A stretch of 64,000 nucleotides of DNA from Panonychus citri (Eukaryota > Arthropoda > Arachnida > Trombidiformes > Tetranychidae), in contig NW_026515544.1 of assembly GCF_014898815.1 (NCBI RefSeq), positions 2,666,001 to 2,730,000 on the forward strand, given 5' to 3'. A program made the position numbers and the translations under genes. Below, in pieces: positions 1 through 12,819 of the stretch; position 1 is the stretch's first letter, and the number at the start of each line of letters is the position of its first letter. Under the pieces are notes generated by a model. It searched no databases. It was given only the letters and a program-made list of their open reading frames with translations, and had not been told where the DNA came from.

Positions 1-1104
1 CTAATTTAACAAGTGAAGAGGAAAAAAGTTTAAAGATGATATATTATTGGTCTTAGGAACGTCAAAGGTGATCAGGTAAGATGATGATGAAGATGAAGAA
101 AAGGAAACCAACTCCACCCCACTACCAACTAGTATAAAAAAAAGTTCTTTTCATCATTATCTTCCTATCGTTACCTCCTACCACCTCCTCTTCTTCATCA
201 TCATCATTCTCTTCCTACTAATCTATCATTTGTGATTCTGTTTTGTTTCCATTGAAAACAACAGGCCAAATGATAATCCGGATTAGTTTTAAAACGATAA
301 GAGTCAAATCTAAGTAATTTTTTGTTTCTCTCTCTCTTCTCGTTCATCTCAGCTTCATAATCATCATTATCATCATCAAAAAATGAAAGAGAGACTTTAC
401 TTTTTCAAAGTCATTCGCTCTCTCTCTCATTTTTTCAACCCACCACCCTTGAGCCCGGAGGCATCTTAGACCTCTAGGAGCAGCTAAAGTAAAAAAATAC
501 TTTGAATATGAGTATTACTACAAATACTATTGCTCAAGATGATGATGATTCTGACTATTTGCATTACTATTATTATGAGTGAGAGAGTGAGTAAGGTTTA
601 CCTAATATCTTCTTTATTATCATCATCATCTTAAGGTCATCTTCAAGTCGAGTCAACGATGTAAACACACCATTAAGTTTGACAGGTTTTAAAGGGACAC
701 ACACACAAGAAAGTAGCTACTGGATTCCTAAAGGAAAACAAAATCTTCAAGAGCTAATCATCATAATCTTGATTTAGAGAAAGAAAAAAAAAACTCCACA
801 TCAGATTAACCCAAGGAATTTAAAGATGATAATGATGATGAGAGATGATGTAGTCTCTTCTTTCTTTGCGTGTTAAATGAACACTTGAAATTTTCTGCTT
901 TTATGAAATATTCAGTTTCTCTCTCTCTCTCATCCTCATGATAACCCAACTGATAGTAAAGTGAAAATATCAGTACATTTTGACATTTTAGCTAAACTTC
1001 AGGTCAACGTGATTCTCATTTTCCATTAACTTATCCAATGTGATTGATGTTTGATTGTTCATTTCATGGTGATAATAATATGATAATAGTAGTGGTCAAC
1101 TTAC
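1..1104. other. Non-coding: intron of the Dachsous-like gene
   Basis: No open frame in this stretch resembles the cadherin exon upstream of it. It contains several GAT/CAT runs and CT runs (around 340-430 and 920-935). The cadherin exon at 1105-1284 ends in a GTAAGT donor on the minus strand, so this is most simply intron sequence leading to further cadherin exons beyond the left edge. I see nothing else in it. Confidence 0.5.
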
Positions 1105-2109
1105 AACTGTCCCTCGGTCCATATTTTCGGGTATATCAAAGTAATATTGTTTAGATTTAAAGTGTGGGGCATTATCATTAACATCGGTAACGGTTATTTG
1201 AATCTTTTTGGTGGTTAAATGAAATGAATCCGAGGCTCCAACAATTAACGTATAACTGTCAATGGTTTCACGATCCAAGGGTTTCTGTTGTTATTTTTAA
1301 TAAGATAAATTATAAAAATATGATAAATAATAAAAGATGATTAGTGATTAAGGAAAACAATTAAGTGAAGAAAAGAAATCAAATTATCTATGAGTGGGTT
1401 AATTGACACACACACAAAACTTAATGATTTAGATGATTAAAAGTAACAACAACACATAATCTTTAATTCAATGGGAAGATGATGTGGATTGATGATAAAA
1501 CGAGAAAAAAAAGAAGAAGGGAAAAGGCGTGAGGTTTAGTAATCATTAAAGATGAATGAATATTTTCACTGGAATTGAACGAAATTGTAAATTCCTATTC
1601 TGTTACCTGAGAGGTTCATGTGATTCCTCAGGCATTTAAAGTGAATCTTTTGTTTCATTTACTTTTCAAGTCATGATGATGATGCGTTTGTTTTTTTTTT
1701 GCTCTTCATCTTTTTGTTTCTCATCTAAATTGAATCAACTATTTAATTGTTACAAGTTCTATGATTAGAATGATAATAAATTAACATTGATAATCATCTG
1801 GATTATGGATAAACTTTTATCCTTCTAACACCTTTCTTTTTTTTACCTTACAAGTTTAATTGTCAACAATAAACGGAAAACAAATATTATTAAGATTAAG
1901 TTTAAAAGTTACAATGAAATTTGAGTTGTAAAAGATGAGGATTTAAGGGAGTGGGGATGATGATGATGACAAACAGAGAAAAAGAAAGGTTGTCGAGGTA
2001 GGTTATCATCGGAAGACAAGGATGATGCAGAAGAAAAGGTAAAAAAGAGCAAAAGGAAACACAAATTGATGAAGATGGGAAAGGTTATCGCAAAGACATC
2101 TAGAACTCG

Positions 2110-2150
<41 letters not shown>

Positions 2151-5100
2151 GGAAAAGTGAAAGGAAGAAAAATAAAAATGATGAGAGGAGAGTGAAAGAA
2201 AAAGATGAAGATAAAGGTAGAAAGAAAGGAAGAATGAAAGAGAGAGAGAGATGAGGAAAGAACAAACTGAATACAGTGTGTCCACACAGAGTTATAACCT
2301 CACCCAAAAGTTTTACTTCAAAGTGTATACAGTAAACATCGGCCCCTCAGGGTGGGATTAAAATATTTCCCTAGGAACATGGAAATGTATCTCTCATAGA
2401 AACCAGAGATTGAATGTAAATCTCATGTAAACCTTTTGAAATATAACCTTCGGAGAAATTATGATTTAGGACACACTGTACATAGGAATATGTATATGAA
2501 AGGTGAGTTGGAGATGAAATATAAAGTTAAGATGTCTTAAGATAAGGAGAGATGCTTGAGAGAAAAGATGATTTAAGATGAGGAAAAAGAAGAAGATGAA
2601 GATGAAGATGATGAAGATGATGATGAAAAAGAAGAAAAGAGGAAACAAGTCTTTAAATGATAATGATGATTGGTCTCTAATTAGTCTTATGTGATTGTTG
2701 TTGTGTGCATGTCACTAATTAATGGCTATTATTATGGACCATTACATACCTGTAATATTATTTTGCCTGAATATGAATCAACATGAAAGGTTGGCTCGTA
2801 ACAACGGGAACAATTAATTAATTTGTATTCTATCTTTGAAGTTAAATCAGGATCTTGTGTAATCGTTGATAGATCAAACAATTCACTTGATGGCGGAGTT
2901 GCCTCACTAATCAATAATGATAAGCCTGAAGATGATTTAACCAAAATGGTCAGTGTTAATGATGAGCTAAGCTGATGACCGGGAGGACCACGATCTTTAA
3001 CAATGATTGCCAATCGGTAGGATGAACACTTCTCATAATCAAGTTCACGGGTTGAAATAAGAGTATGTTGACTTCCGGTTGATGAATCAATTATTTGAAA
3101 AAGTCCACCGTATTTGTACAATAGATTACAATCAACTGTACCATTAGAACCAAGATCACGATCAATTGTTATTAAGGGTAAATTAAGTTTACTTGATTCA
3201 ACGATTTCATAGATATAAGATGAACTTTGATTATCGTAATAAACTGAATCCTTGGGTAGGATTAAACTTGGAATCTCATCGTTAATGTCCAAAATATTGA
3301 TCTTAAGCATTGAATGAGCCCAATTTGGATTAGGTCCACCATCACGAGTGGTCACTTTAAGCTCAAAAACGGGTGTTTCCTCACGATTGATTATCTTATC
3401 AGTGGTTACCAGTCCGGTGAGAGTGTCAATGTGAAAGAAATGAGCATTAGGTCCACTTAACGAGTAGTACAATTTAGCGTTAATCCCTTCATCTAAATCA
3501 ACGGCGTTTATTGATGTAACAAATGACCCAATCGGCAACGATTCTACAATATTAATCTCATAGGTGTCACGTTTGAAAACTGGTTCATGGTCATTTACAT
3601 CATTAACAAGAATCACTAGATTAGCGGTTGATGATCGTGCTGGTAATCCATAATCACGAGCAATTAAGGTTATATTGTAGGAAGACATTTTCTCCCGATC
3701 AAGTGATTTATTAACACGAATTATGTGAGAAGTGCCAATCGATTCAAGTCTAAAGTGACCCATCTCGTTACCTGAAGCAATTATCAATGAGGTTTCACCG
3801 TTTGCACCATGATCAGAGTCTGAAACTGAGATCGCAGTTACAACAGATCCACTGACAGCGTTTTCATCAACCGTTGCCACTTCTGATCGAGATAGATGAC
3901 GAAATTTAATCACAGGATCATGATCATTGGTGTCCAAAAGGTTAACTGTTATATAAGCTCGGCCATTTTGTCTTGGTGTACCGTGATCGTGGGCGAAAAC
4001 GGTGAAAACACAAACTTTATATCCAGTTGAAGATGTAATCGGATTGTAAAGTGCCGATGAAGTTGTCGTTGATGTTGAAGATGGAGATGAAGATGATAAT
4101 GATGTTATCGGTGTTGTACCACAATCAATTGGACCTTCTTGAGCGGTATAAATGACTCCAGTTACCGGATCAATGGTGAAATATTTTTCCACCAACAGGT
4201 AATAACTAATTGTTGTATTTCCATTGCCCTCCTCATCGGCATCAGTTGCTCGTACCTGTAAAATGGGCACACCTTTGCCAACAGTCTCATTAAGACTGAC
4301 CGTATAATCAGAATGGTCAAAAATTGGTGGATTATCATTAACATCAAGGATGGTTACATGAAGAGTCAGGTAAGCAGTTAATCCTCCGCCATCAACCGCT
4401 GATATATTGACAATATAATTAGATTGTGTTTCCCGGTCAAGTAAATCGGACACTTCAAGATGAAGAAACGATGAAGTTACATTGTAAATCAATTTAAAGG
4501 GTAGATCATTAAACGATGATGATGATGACCCATTCATTGATGAATAATCATTTGCTTGATGTAATAATGTCGATGTTGTTGTTAAATCTGTTAACGATGT
4601 TGTCGATCTCCTTGTTGAGAGGAAACTTTTAATTGTTGATCTTTTTGTGGTTGTTGTTATTGTCGTTGGTACAATTTGATAAGTTAAATTACCTTCATCA
4701 GGATCAATTGCTGTTTCTAATATTAATTTAGAACCGATTGGCGCTGATTCACTGAATGAGATATTCCTATTGATATATGGAGGCCAATAAGGTGGATTAT
4801 CATTGACATCGGTCACTTTAATCCGTACCTTAATTGGATAACTTGGTGAATTGGTTAATAACAACAATTGATAAAAATCACGAGTCTCCCTATCGGTGGA
4901 AACTGTTGTGGTCAATATTGATCCGGTTGATGAATCAAATCGAAACTCAGGAATATCGATATTAAAACGGTAAATGAGACCTGGTTTGATCGGCACTTGA
5001 CCGACCACTTTACCTGGTAACGTGTTCTCGGCAATTTCAAAATTAAAGGTATCACTTGGTGATGATGACAATGGCAAAGATGAGGATGAGGATGACAATG

Positions 5101-5362
5101 TTACAGATGAGATTAAGGTTGTTGCTAATGATGCTGATGGAAGACAACTAAATAATAAACTTATCACAATTAATTTGGACATTATATCTAATAAGGTAAT
5201 TAACAATAAATTAATCGTTCTTCTTGCTCTTGGATAATTAATACAAGAGACAAGATTAATATTGATTGGCAATAATGATGATGATGATGATCCATTTGTG
5301 ATTAAAGTTGACGATTTGTTATTGTTACAAAAGACTGAGAATGGTTTAATTGAAGTTAACAT
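1105..5362 (-). CDS. ds: Dachsous-like protocadherin, N-terminal part (partial, continues beyond the left edge)
   Basis: Two exons are visible: 5362-2750 and 1284-1105, joined in phase 0 across an intron with GTATGT donor and CAG acceptor. The first exon carries about six and a half extracellular cadherin repeats, marked by DVNDNPP, DVNDNPP, DTNDHDP, DVNDHEP and DINDEIP linkers with LDRE and DAD/DxD calcium sites. The second exon completes another repeat (LDRET, then DVNDNAP). The first repeat, with KPGLIYRFN and YPIKVRIKVTDVNDN, resembles the Dachsous N-terminus, as I recall the family. A better start is the ATG at 5182, which begins a signal peptide (MSKLIVISLLFSCLPSASLA); the longer frame from 5362 only adds a Ser/Asn-rich leader. 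The second repeat contains a Thr/Ser-rich insert of about 60 residues. Dachsous is a huge atypical cadherin that binds Fat in planar polarity and growth control; a Fat-like cadherin is the alternative. Confidence 0.75.
1285..2749 (-). other. Intron of the Dachsous-like gene, with GA microsatellites
   Basis: It is bounded by a GTATGT donor at 2749 and a CAG acceptor ending at 1285 on the minus strand. It holds a (GA)n tract of about 30 nt at 2115-2147, a second at 2239-2252 and a GAA/GAT-rich tract at 2578-2640. The open frames here are purely low-complexity (RERERE, SLSLSL) and are not genes. Confidence 0.7.
2115..2147. repeat. (GA)n microsatellite
   Basis: An uninterrupted GA dinucleotide run of about 15 units inside the cadherin intron; a shorter run follows at 2239-2252. 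Confidence 0.9.
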
Positions 5363-8300
5363 GTTAATTAACTTCCGTTGGCTTTAATTGTTGTTGAGTA
5401 AATTTGTTTGCTTGTCAGGGTAAAAAAAAAGATACAATGTTGATTATTGTTATAATTAGTTAATTGTTTGCCATCATTATCCTTTTCGGGTAAACCAAAC
5501 ACTGATGATTTTGGCCAAATTATCCAATTAATTGTTGTCCTCATAATTATCACAATGGTCACGATTAATTAATTACTTAAGATGATAAAATGAATGAAAA
5601 TTATGTTGACAATATTGGGAATATTTTGATTTTTCTTTGTGTGGGAAAAGTAAACAAGAAACAAACAAAAAAAAGTTAAAGGTTAATAAATTTTATATGC
5701 ACACAATTAATTAAACAATATACTAACTACAATTATAATTAACATGTAACAACTAATTGTTAAGGTTGTTAACCAGAATTTCAAATATAACAACAAAAAT
5801 ATAAGGAAAACAAAAAGTTAACATTGACCAGAAAGTTTCTCATAAAATGTAATCAAACATCTGATGAACTGATTAACACTATTTTGTTGATTATTTCAAT
5901 CAACTGACAATTAAAACTAATATTTTAATTCAAGTGTAGTTAAGAGTAATTAAGATAATTAATTGATAGATGAGTTGGAATGATTTAAATGTTGGTCAAG
6001 TGAAATGTTTGTAAAGTTTTTTCTTTGTTTTCTTACCTGAGAATCATAATTTTCACTGGAAAACGATTTGGTTTAAATTCTGATTGTTTGGGATTCACAA
6101 AATGAGCACAGATATTAATCCAATGGAATCAAAAGTTGATTAGAATTGCGAACAATTTAAAACAGAAAACAAACAAAAAAAATAATAGAAAAACTTATTA
6201 ATAAACAAAAAAGTAGAAAACAAAAAGTTGTTGTTGTGTGGTAAAGGTAAAGTTTACCTGTGCTTCTTGGGACTCTGGCGTTTAACTACTGACTTGAGTT
6301 CTAAGGCCAATTTGCAAAGCCGACTCTCGGTTGTTTCTCTCTCTCACTTACTCACTCTCTTCATTTATCTTCTTTCTCTCTCTCTTGTACCATTTTTTCC
6401 CTCTCTTTTTTCCCTTCTCTTTCTTCCCTAAGGAGCCAAAGGAGCCTAACTGAAGGAATGTGAAACATTCTTGGTAGAAAGTTGCTCCATGTTGGGTTTG
6501 ACTTGTTGTTGTTCCTGAGACCGGTTGCTCAGCCCCTGAGCAGCTTCATCGCCATCGAGGGAGAGCGAAAGATGATGATGGAGATTGAGAAAAGATGAAC
6601 ATGCCAATGGGGAGTGAGAGAGCAAAACTGATAGAAGAGAACAAACTTTTTCTCCAACAGAAAGGAAAAGCTTTGGATATATTTTTCTCTTCTCTCTTTT
6701 CCAATTTCTCTCCATCTTCTTCTTCATCTTCTTCATCTGTATTTCTCTCATCATCTGGGAACCGGTTCTCTGGAAGAAAAAAAAACAAATTCTATTTAAC
6801 TTGTTACCACCACAATAATCGAATTCAATAATCATTCCTAACTGTCAACCTATAAATATGTAACCACTAATCATTACAATAATTAACCAGCAACTTATTA
6901 CAAAGATCAACTTCTCTCTCCCTCTTGTTTTGTTTTCCTTTCGCTGTAATCGTTAGGCCTAAACTTCATCATCCTCAGAGTTTTAATTATTACCTTTGTA
7001 ATTGGTTCCATTATTTTGTAAATGTTAAATTGCTGTGGATAATTTTCACTTACCTTAACTTGCCAATGGAATCAGATATTGCAGATATTCAAGGTATTGT
7101 ATTGACCAATTTAGCCTCGAGCGGAGAGATGAATCCTTTAAATCACATTTACAATTAGCTTTTTTTTCATTAGAATTGTTTACCAGTGAGTTTACTGTGT
7201 ATTGTTCAACTATCAATATAATATGAAACTAAATTAAGTAAATTGATTGGATGGATGGACGTCGATTGTCAAGATTAGAGAGAAACAGAGATAATTAACT
7301 AATTTCATATTATATCAACTTTGGAGAGAGAGAGAGAGTTTAATAAGATGAATGGAGATGATTATGTTTACTTGATTTCGGGAATCATGATGGAGAAAAC
7401 ATTTTGTTTCACAATTAACATTAATAATCCAATTAGTGTGATAATTAATTCAAATCGTGTTGGTCAGAAGCCTTAAATTAAACATTCCGAGTACCTGGTT
7501 TACGTAATAATAAGTGAATGGAAATGAAACACCAACGAAATATAAACAGTAACTTTTGTTTGGTAAACAAAGAGGTTGAAAGGACTTTAGGTTAATTGGT
7601 GAATGAAACGGAAATACTAATATTTGCATATACTCACTGTGAATAAATAAAATTTAGAATATCAATTTAACGAGAAAGGGAAATTAAATTTAGTATCTTG
7701 AGCCATTGGATTAATGGGAGGATGCGGAAGATCAAGTTGAACATGTTGATGGGTGAAATTATTAACTGGATTGGGGGTTTGATTTAGTTAATCACTTTGA
7801 GCAGTTGCTGTTGGTTGAATTGAATGATTTTCGTGACTAATACAATGTAATTACCTGAGTCTCAAGTCTGATCCTCGATAAAGGTGATCTTCACCTTTTC
7901 GTGAGATTTTCGTATCAAAATCTTTGAAAACTTTAATCAGAAACTGTCAAGTCTATGTTATGATGACCATTATTTTCATGTTGGTCATCGCTTCTGGAAT
8001 ATGAGAAAGATGATTTAAATTAAGATGATTTAGTTGATTCTCTGGATGATGGACAAGATGAAGGAGGAAAAGAGAATGGTCAAGACATTGATTGGAATGG
8101 ATGAAGAAGAGAAACTTCAATGAAAACATTGAAGGTGAAATGGACGAGAGGGCAAAGGTGAAACCATTGGTGAGCAAAATGATGGCTCTAAATTAATTTT
8201 TACCTTTTCTTTATTTGTATAATTAGATTTGTATCCAATTGATTGATGAGCTCCCATGATTTAAGATATTGAGGGCTGTTCATCACTTTAATATCAAGGA

Positions 8301-10560
8301 AGAATCATAGTCTTGGATCAATCTGATGTTTGTTAACTAATTAACGGTATTCATGAAAATAAATTTCCAATTTTAATCATCCACATGATCACAATTTAAT
8401 CTTTTTGCGAAAACCAATAGATGGCGATACTTGTCGATTTCTTTTGGCGCTTCTTTTTGGGATAATTTGTTTTTCTACAAAATTTTAACAATCAATTAGA
8501 TTTAATTATTATAATTGTTTAATTAGATTTTATCTTCTTTCCTACAAATTATAATACATGGAAGATTACTCTTTATTCTCAGAAGAAAATTCGTTCGAAA
8601 TTACATTTGGCTCGAGCCGATTCTGTCAACAATTAGAATAAAAATTCTAATGATAATGTTCGTAATTAGATTTAATTTGTTGATTATTTAATTGATTTTC
8701 TTGATTAAAAATGGAGAGAAAACCAAAATTATGGATCAACACAACAGGGAACTGATTACCTGATGGAAGACACTCTGTAGAAAACTATTGGAATTGATTG
8801 TTGCCTGATTGTTGAAACGATCAATGAACTTTTAATTATTAATTTTATTCAGTTAATTGATAAGTGATACATTTTTTGAATGTTCAATTACATTTGATTG
8901 TTAATATAAATACTACTTGATATTTATAAATTGTATTGGTTAGTTAACAAGTTAAAATGTAACTAATTGAGTGATTAACTTTAATCAATTGGATAATTGT
9001 GTGTTCTCAATATTGATTAACAATTAGTTTTACAACAATTGTCTTGGAAAAAGTAACAGACACGATAGACTAATATTAATCATGTAACAATTAAATGTAT
9101 TAAATTTAAATATCAAATTAACGAATCGTTTCCAACAATTTGGTTCAGTTATTGTGTTGACCAATTTCACAATCACAGGAAAAAAAAAACAAGCCAACTG
9201 AAATTAACTTTAATTGTTAATTGTTAATTAGTAATCATAATAACTTTTTGCTTCTGTAAACAAGAGCAAATAATTAATAATAAAAAAAGAGTTACAATTA
9301 ATTGTAATTACAGATTTAGATTTAAATTGAGAATCATTAATCTTTCATCATTTTTTGGCTCATTATTGTTACAACAATTAAATATTATTATTGATGGTAA
9401 CTGATAATTATGTTTGATAATGATTATTGATTCAACCTGATGATTTACTGTTAATGAAACAAGGTTTGATTAACAGTTAATTGTTGATTATCAAACAATG
9501 TTATCAAAAAAAAAAATATATAAATATCACTCTGATTGATAAATAACTGTTTGGATTGTTGAAAATCATGGTTCAACAAATTGTTGATTAACTACAACAA
9601 TTTACAAGATGATCATGTTGATAATAATAGTAAATGATAATCAAATACGATAATCAAAAATGGTGGTGACAATCAGCTAAAAATACAGTTACAAGTGATA
9701 ATTAATAAATTAGTCAACCATTTAGCTTTCATCATCTTGTTAAAGGATTAATTAATCATCAGTCGTAGTAGTAGTAATCATGATTAGTGACAGTAACAAT
9801 TTAGATTGATAAAAATTCAATGTTACCCAAACAATTGGTACTAATATTTACATCACCACGAACTGGACATTAAGGCCAACGGATAGTTGACCGTTAAATT
9901 ATGAACGGGATGAGGTCTTGTAGGTCTGTGTGACCTTAGAACTGGAATTGAGGGTCAACAAGGGAATATTTTGTTGACCCTATTGACCGATCACTTGATC
10001 ATTGGTTATTTGTATCTTACGCTTGAAGATTAAGACAATTGATGATGAAACTTTTCTGATGAAAGTTTTATGATGAATAGAAATTTAAATTGCACAATTA
10101 ATTGTTATGAATAAAGAAAGTGTATTAGTAAACCATTAATTATGACTAATAAAAAAGCAACATAAACAAAAAGGCCAACAACCGGGTTAATTATGAATAT
10201 ACAAAAAAAAACATCAAATTACAATCAGTTAATCACAATTATACTTACAATTGGTTCGTTTATTAACCCAAACATATTAAGGAAGTTTTCGCATCGTTTA
10301 ATTTGCTCACCTGAAAGGTATGAGTCCATGATCATGTTCATCATCTTAATCATGTTCATCATCATGATTAATAATCAACATGTTTCTTTATGTCGATACA
10401 GTCCAACGAATCTAAGGTGAGAGTGAGAAATAAACAAAATGGGATGATAAATATAAGATTGTTATTAAAATGATGATAATAATCATAACTGTAAATGATC
10501 AAATTAATAATGAGCTGGATATGAGATGATAATCGTTGAGAAAGAAAGAAAAAGAGAGAC
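5363..10560. other. Long non-coding 5' region of the Dachsous-like gene
   Basis: About 5 kb without a credible coding region: AT-rich with many TTAATTG words and CT/GA-rich patches (6330-6430, 6700-6740, 7325-7340). The open frames of 60-130 codons are low-complexity. Several minus-strand donor-like sites (CAG followed by GTAAGA near 6036, CAG followed by GTAAAC near 6258, CAG followed by GTAATT near 7855) could end 5' untranslated exons of the cadherin gene, but nothing fixes their limits. Confidence 0.4.
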
Positions 10561-10567
10561 AACTTAC

Positions 10568-10730
10568 CCTTTACAGTCGAATCGAGATAAATTCGAATCC
10601 CGCCCTCAGGCCACTATTCCCACTTTAGTATTTACATACATTCATGTACGAATGTCATCATTCCGTGACGATTAGAAGTCGCCCCTAATCGATTGATGTC
10701 GAAAGAAAGAGAAAGCGTTTTTTTCTCTCT

Positions 10731-10769
<39 letters not shown>

Positions 10770-11000
10770 CTACCGCTTGAGAGTGCGAATTTTGATGTTT
10801 CGCTGATTTTATCTTACACTTGGACGAGATTCGATTTTTAAATCTTGACTTAACATCAGATCGGGATTGATACGAGGGTTCGAAGGCGGTGACAATGTTT
10901 GCCCTTTTTTTCTCAATGTGATTGTACCATGAAACGAAAAGGCCGACAGGTTCGAGGTGGAGTTTCCGACACGCACATTTCATCTTCTATTCATGATATT
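10568..11000 (-). promoter_or_regulatory. Candidate first untranslated exon and promoter region of a minus-strand transcript (probably the cadherin gene)
   Basis: On the minus strand a consensus donor (AAAGG followed by GTAAGT, GT at 10567-10566) closes a stretch that is GC-richer than its surroundings and carries a (GA)n tract. It lies head to head with the TATA-bearing promoter at 11081 of the plus-strand gene. The simplest reading is a divergent promoter with the first exon of the cadherin transcript. The 103-codon frame inside (ending in RERERERER) looks non-coding. RNA evidence is absent, so this is inference. Confidence 0.3.
10737..10765. repeat. (CT)n microsatellite
   Basis: A CT dinucleotide run of about 13 units within the candidate untranslated exon. 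Confidence 0.85.
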
Positions 11001-11080
11001 AAGATGACGAAGCGGGGGTGGGATGAGGGTGGTTGTGTCTATTTCGCTTTGACAGCTCAAAACATTAGCATCAAATTTTC

Positions 11081-11205
11081 ATATAAAAAGTGAATTCGAC
11101 ACGAAAATAAGTCAATTCAGTTGTAGATTGATTTGTGAACACTTAAAAGTGAACAATTAACTAATCGCTTCTCTTTTCTCACCCAAAGTAATCAATTTTT
11201 AAATT
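11081..11205 (+). promoter_or_regulatory. TATA box, initiator and untranslated first exon of the secreted-protein gene
   Basis: ATATAAAAAG at 11081-11090 is followed about 30 nt later by initiator-like TCAATT and TCAGTT (11112-11120). A GTAAGT donor begins at 11206. A matching acceptor (CCATCGATAG) ends at about 12100, just upstream of the ATG at 12115. This suggests a short 5' untranslated exon and an intron of about 0.9 kb. Positions are from motif reading only. Confidence 0.5.
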
Positions 11206-12100
11206 GTAAGTGAATCTTTTTCTTTCTCCTCTTTGGTTGATCATCATTGAGGCCACTTTTGTTTACCAACGATTTCCCGTCTTGATCTGTTCAACTCTTT
11301 GGTTTCGCTTTGGTTTTAACAAATTTCATATTCTCTTTTCTATCCATTTGTTGATTTAAAATGATCTTTAGCTTGTTCTCTGTGATTTCGTACCAATTGG
11401 ATCTATTATCAGTGTTCTCGAATTGTTTACCGATGTTTATCTTTCTTTTCTTTTTTCTTCATCCGCCTTTCTTATTCCTTTTTTCTCTCTATTGACCAGT
11501 GTCCATTTTTCTCTTTCGCGGTTAAAGTGAATTCCACTTGACTTTACTTTCCATTGGTGAAGAAAAATTAATTCTGAAAACTAGTTTTTCTCTTTCTCTT
11601 AATGAGATAAATATCTTTACACATCCATAGTCCATTCATGTTCATCTAATTCTTGACCTTCCATCTATGGGTTTGGCCCCTTTGTCCAATCATATTTACC
11701 ATTAACAATTTAGCACAAGTCTAACCAATAATTCAAAGTTAGAATTAGTAATTTATCAGGTTCCAGTTTCCTTCTTGTTTCTAGAATGAGAGAAGAAGAA
11801 AAAAAGTGAAAAGAAACAAGAAGATGAACAGAAAAAGATACACATACAATTTAAATTGCTTCTTCTCTACCTGTGAGTGTAGAAAAGTAATGAATGTGAT
11901 TTCACCTGAGGCCAAACATAAGAAATTCACTAATCCAATGGTGTAGCTAAAATTTGTTCAACTTGTTGTCACCATAAAAATAGAAACTGAAGAGAAAAAA
12001 CCAAAGCGAATAGAAACTGTCAAGATAATTTCGTTTTCTTTTATTCCTTTTGACTGAAATCGTTTTTTTTTCTAAAATAATCTTGTTTCCCCATCGATAG
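11206..12100 (+). other. Probable 5' untranslated intron of the secreted-protein gene
   Basis: It runs from the GTAAGT at 11206 to CATCGATAG. It is T-rich, with many TTTTCTC blocks and no coding frame. Nothing else is seen in it. Confidence 0.4.
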
Positions 12101-12114
12101 ACAACTTAATAACC

Positions 12115-12819
12115 ATGCGAGTGATTATGGGTCTTCTCGGCGTTTTGGCCTTTCTTGCACTGACCTCAGCTCAGGATAACCATTCGGTAAGTAACTGGGA
12201 TAAGATGGACTCGAAAACAGGAATTGGAATTGAAGATTTAGATGAAAATTTCTGTGAATCTATTGATCATTATGTCGGTTTATCTGATTAGTTTTTTGGT
12301 TTTCTTTTTCTGGATTTCTAGAAACAAAAGTCAACCAAACACCCTGGACCTAAAATGGTTCCCGTTCCCGTACCAATTCCTGTCCCTGTTCACCACCACC
12401 ACCATCACCCTGTTGTCATGCCTGCTGGAAGTAACAATTACCAAGAATGGACTGGAGCCTCAGGTCAACTTTTCCCTGAAGCTCAAATGATCCAAGAATC
12501 TCAAGACAATGGTTTCTTTGATCCAAGAGGATTAAGAGATTATCCAGAATTACATCAACCAGTTAACTATCCAAGGTACGCTTACCAACAACAACAAGGC
12601 TACGAAGGTGGTCGACCTCGTAAATCTTACTATTCGGCAACCGCTGGTGGTCATTCCTCTGAGCGATCGGGAGGTGAACCTCATTATGGTCCAAATGGCT
12701 CCGGTGGAGATCCAAGAGGACACAGACGACGACTTCGACCTTCTCGACCTGAAATGGAATCTCAAGTTCCCGGTCCAATGAAATCAGCTGAGTCCTACCA
12801 AGAGAACAACGAATGGTAA
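12115..12819 (+). CDS. Small secreted protein with Pro-Val and His tracts, unknown function
   Basis: Exon 1 is 12115-12186 (24 codons, GTAAGT donor); exon 2 is 12322-12819 after TTTCTAG, phase 0. The predicted product is 189 aa. Residues 1-20 (MRVIMGLLGVLAFLALTSAQ) are a clear signal peptide. The mature part begins with a Lys/Thr-rich stretch, then a VPVPVPIPVPV repeat running directly into six histidines. The rest is rich in Gln, Gly, Tyr, Arg and Pro (YQQQQGYEGGRPRKSYYS, HRRRLRPSRPEM). No known domain is recognisable. The composition suggests an extracellular matrix, cuticle or glandular protein; that is inference only. AATAAA at 12834 lies very close to the stop and may be the polyadenylation signal. 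Confidence 0.8.

Noticed and set aside
2006..2307. Overlapping open frames on both strands
   Set aside because: They are translations of a GA/CT microsatellite (RERERE, SLSLSL) inside the cadherin intron.
6446..6835. 129-codon minus-strand frame and overlapping plus-strand frame
   Set aside because: Low-complexity GA/CT-rich sequence with no domain, no conserved motif and several overlapping frames of equal length.
10590..10620. TTCGAATCCC resembling a tRNA T-arm B box
   Set aside because: No acceptor stem, D-arm or anticodon arm could be folded around it on either strand.
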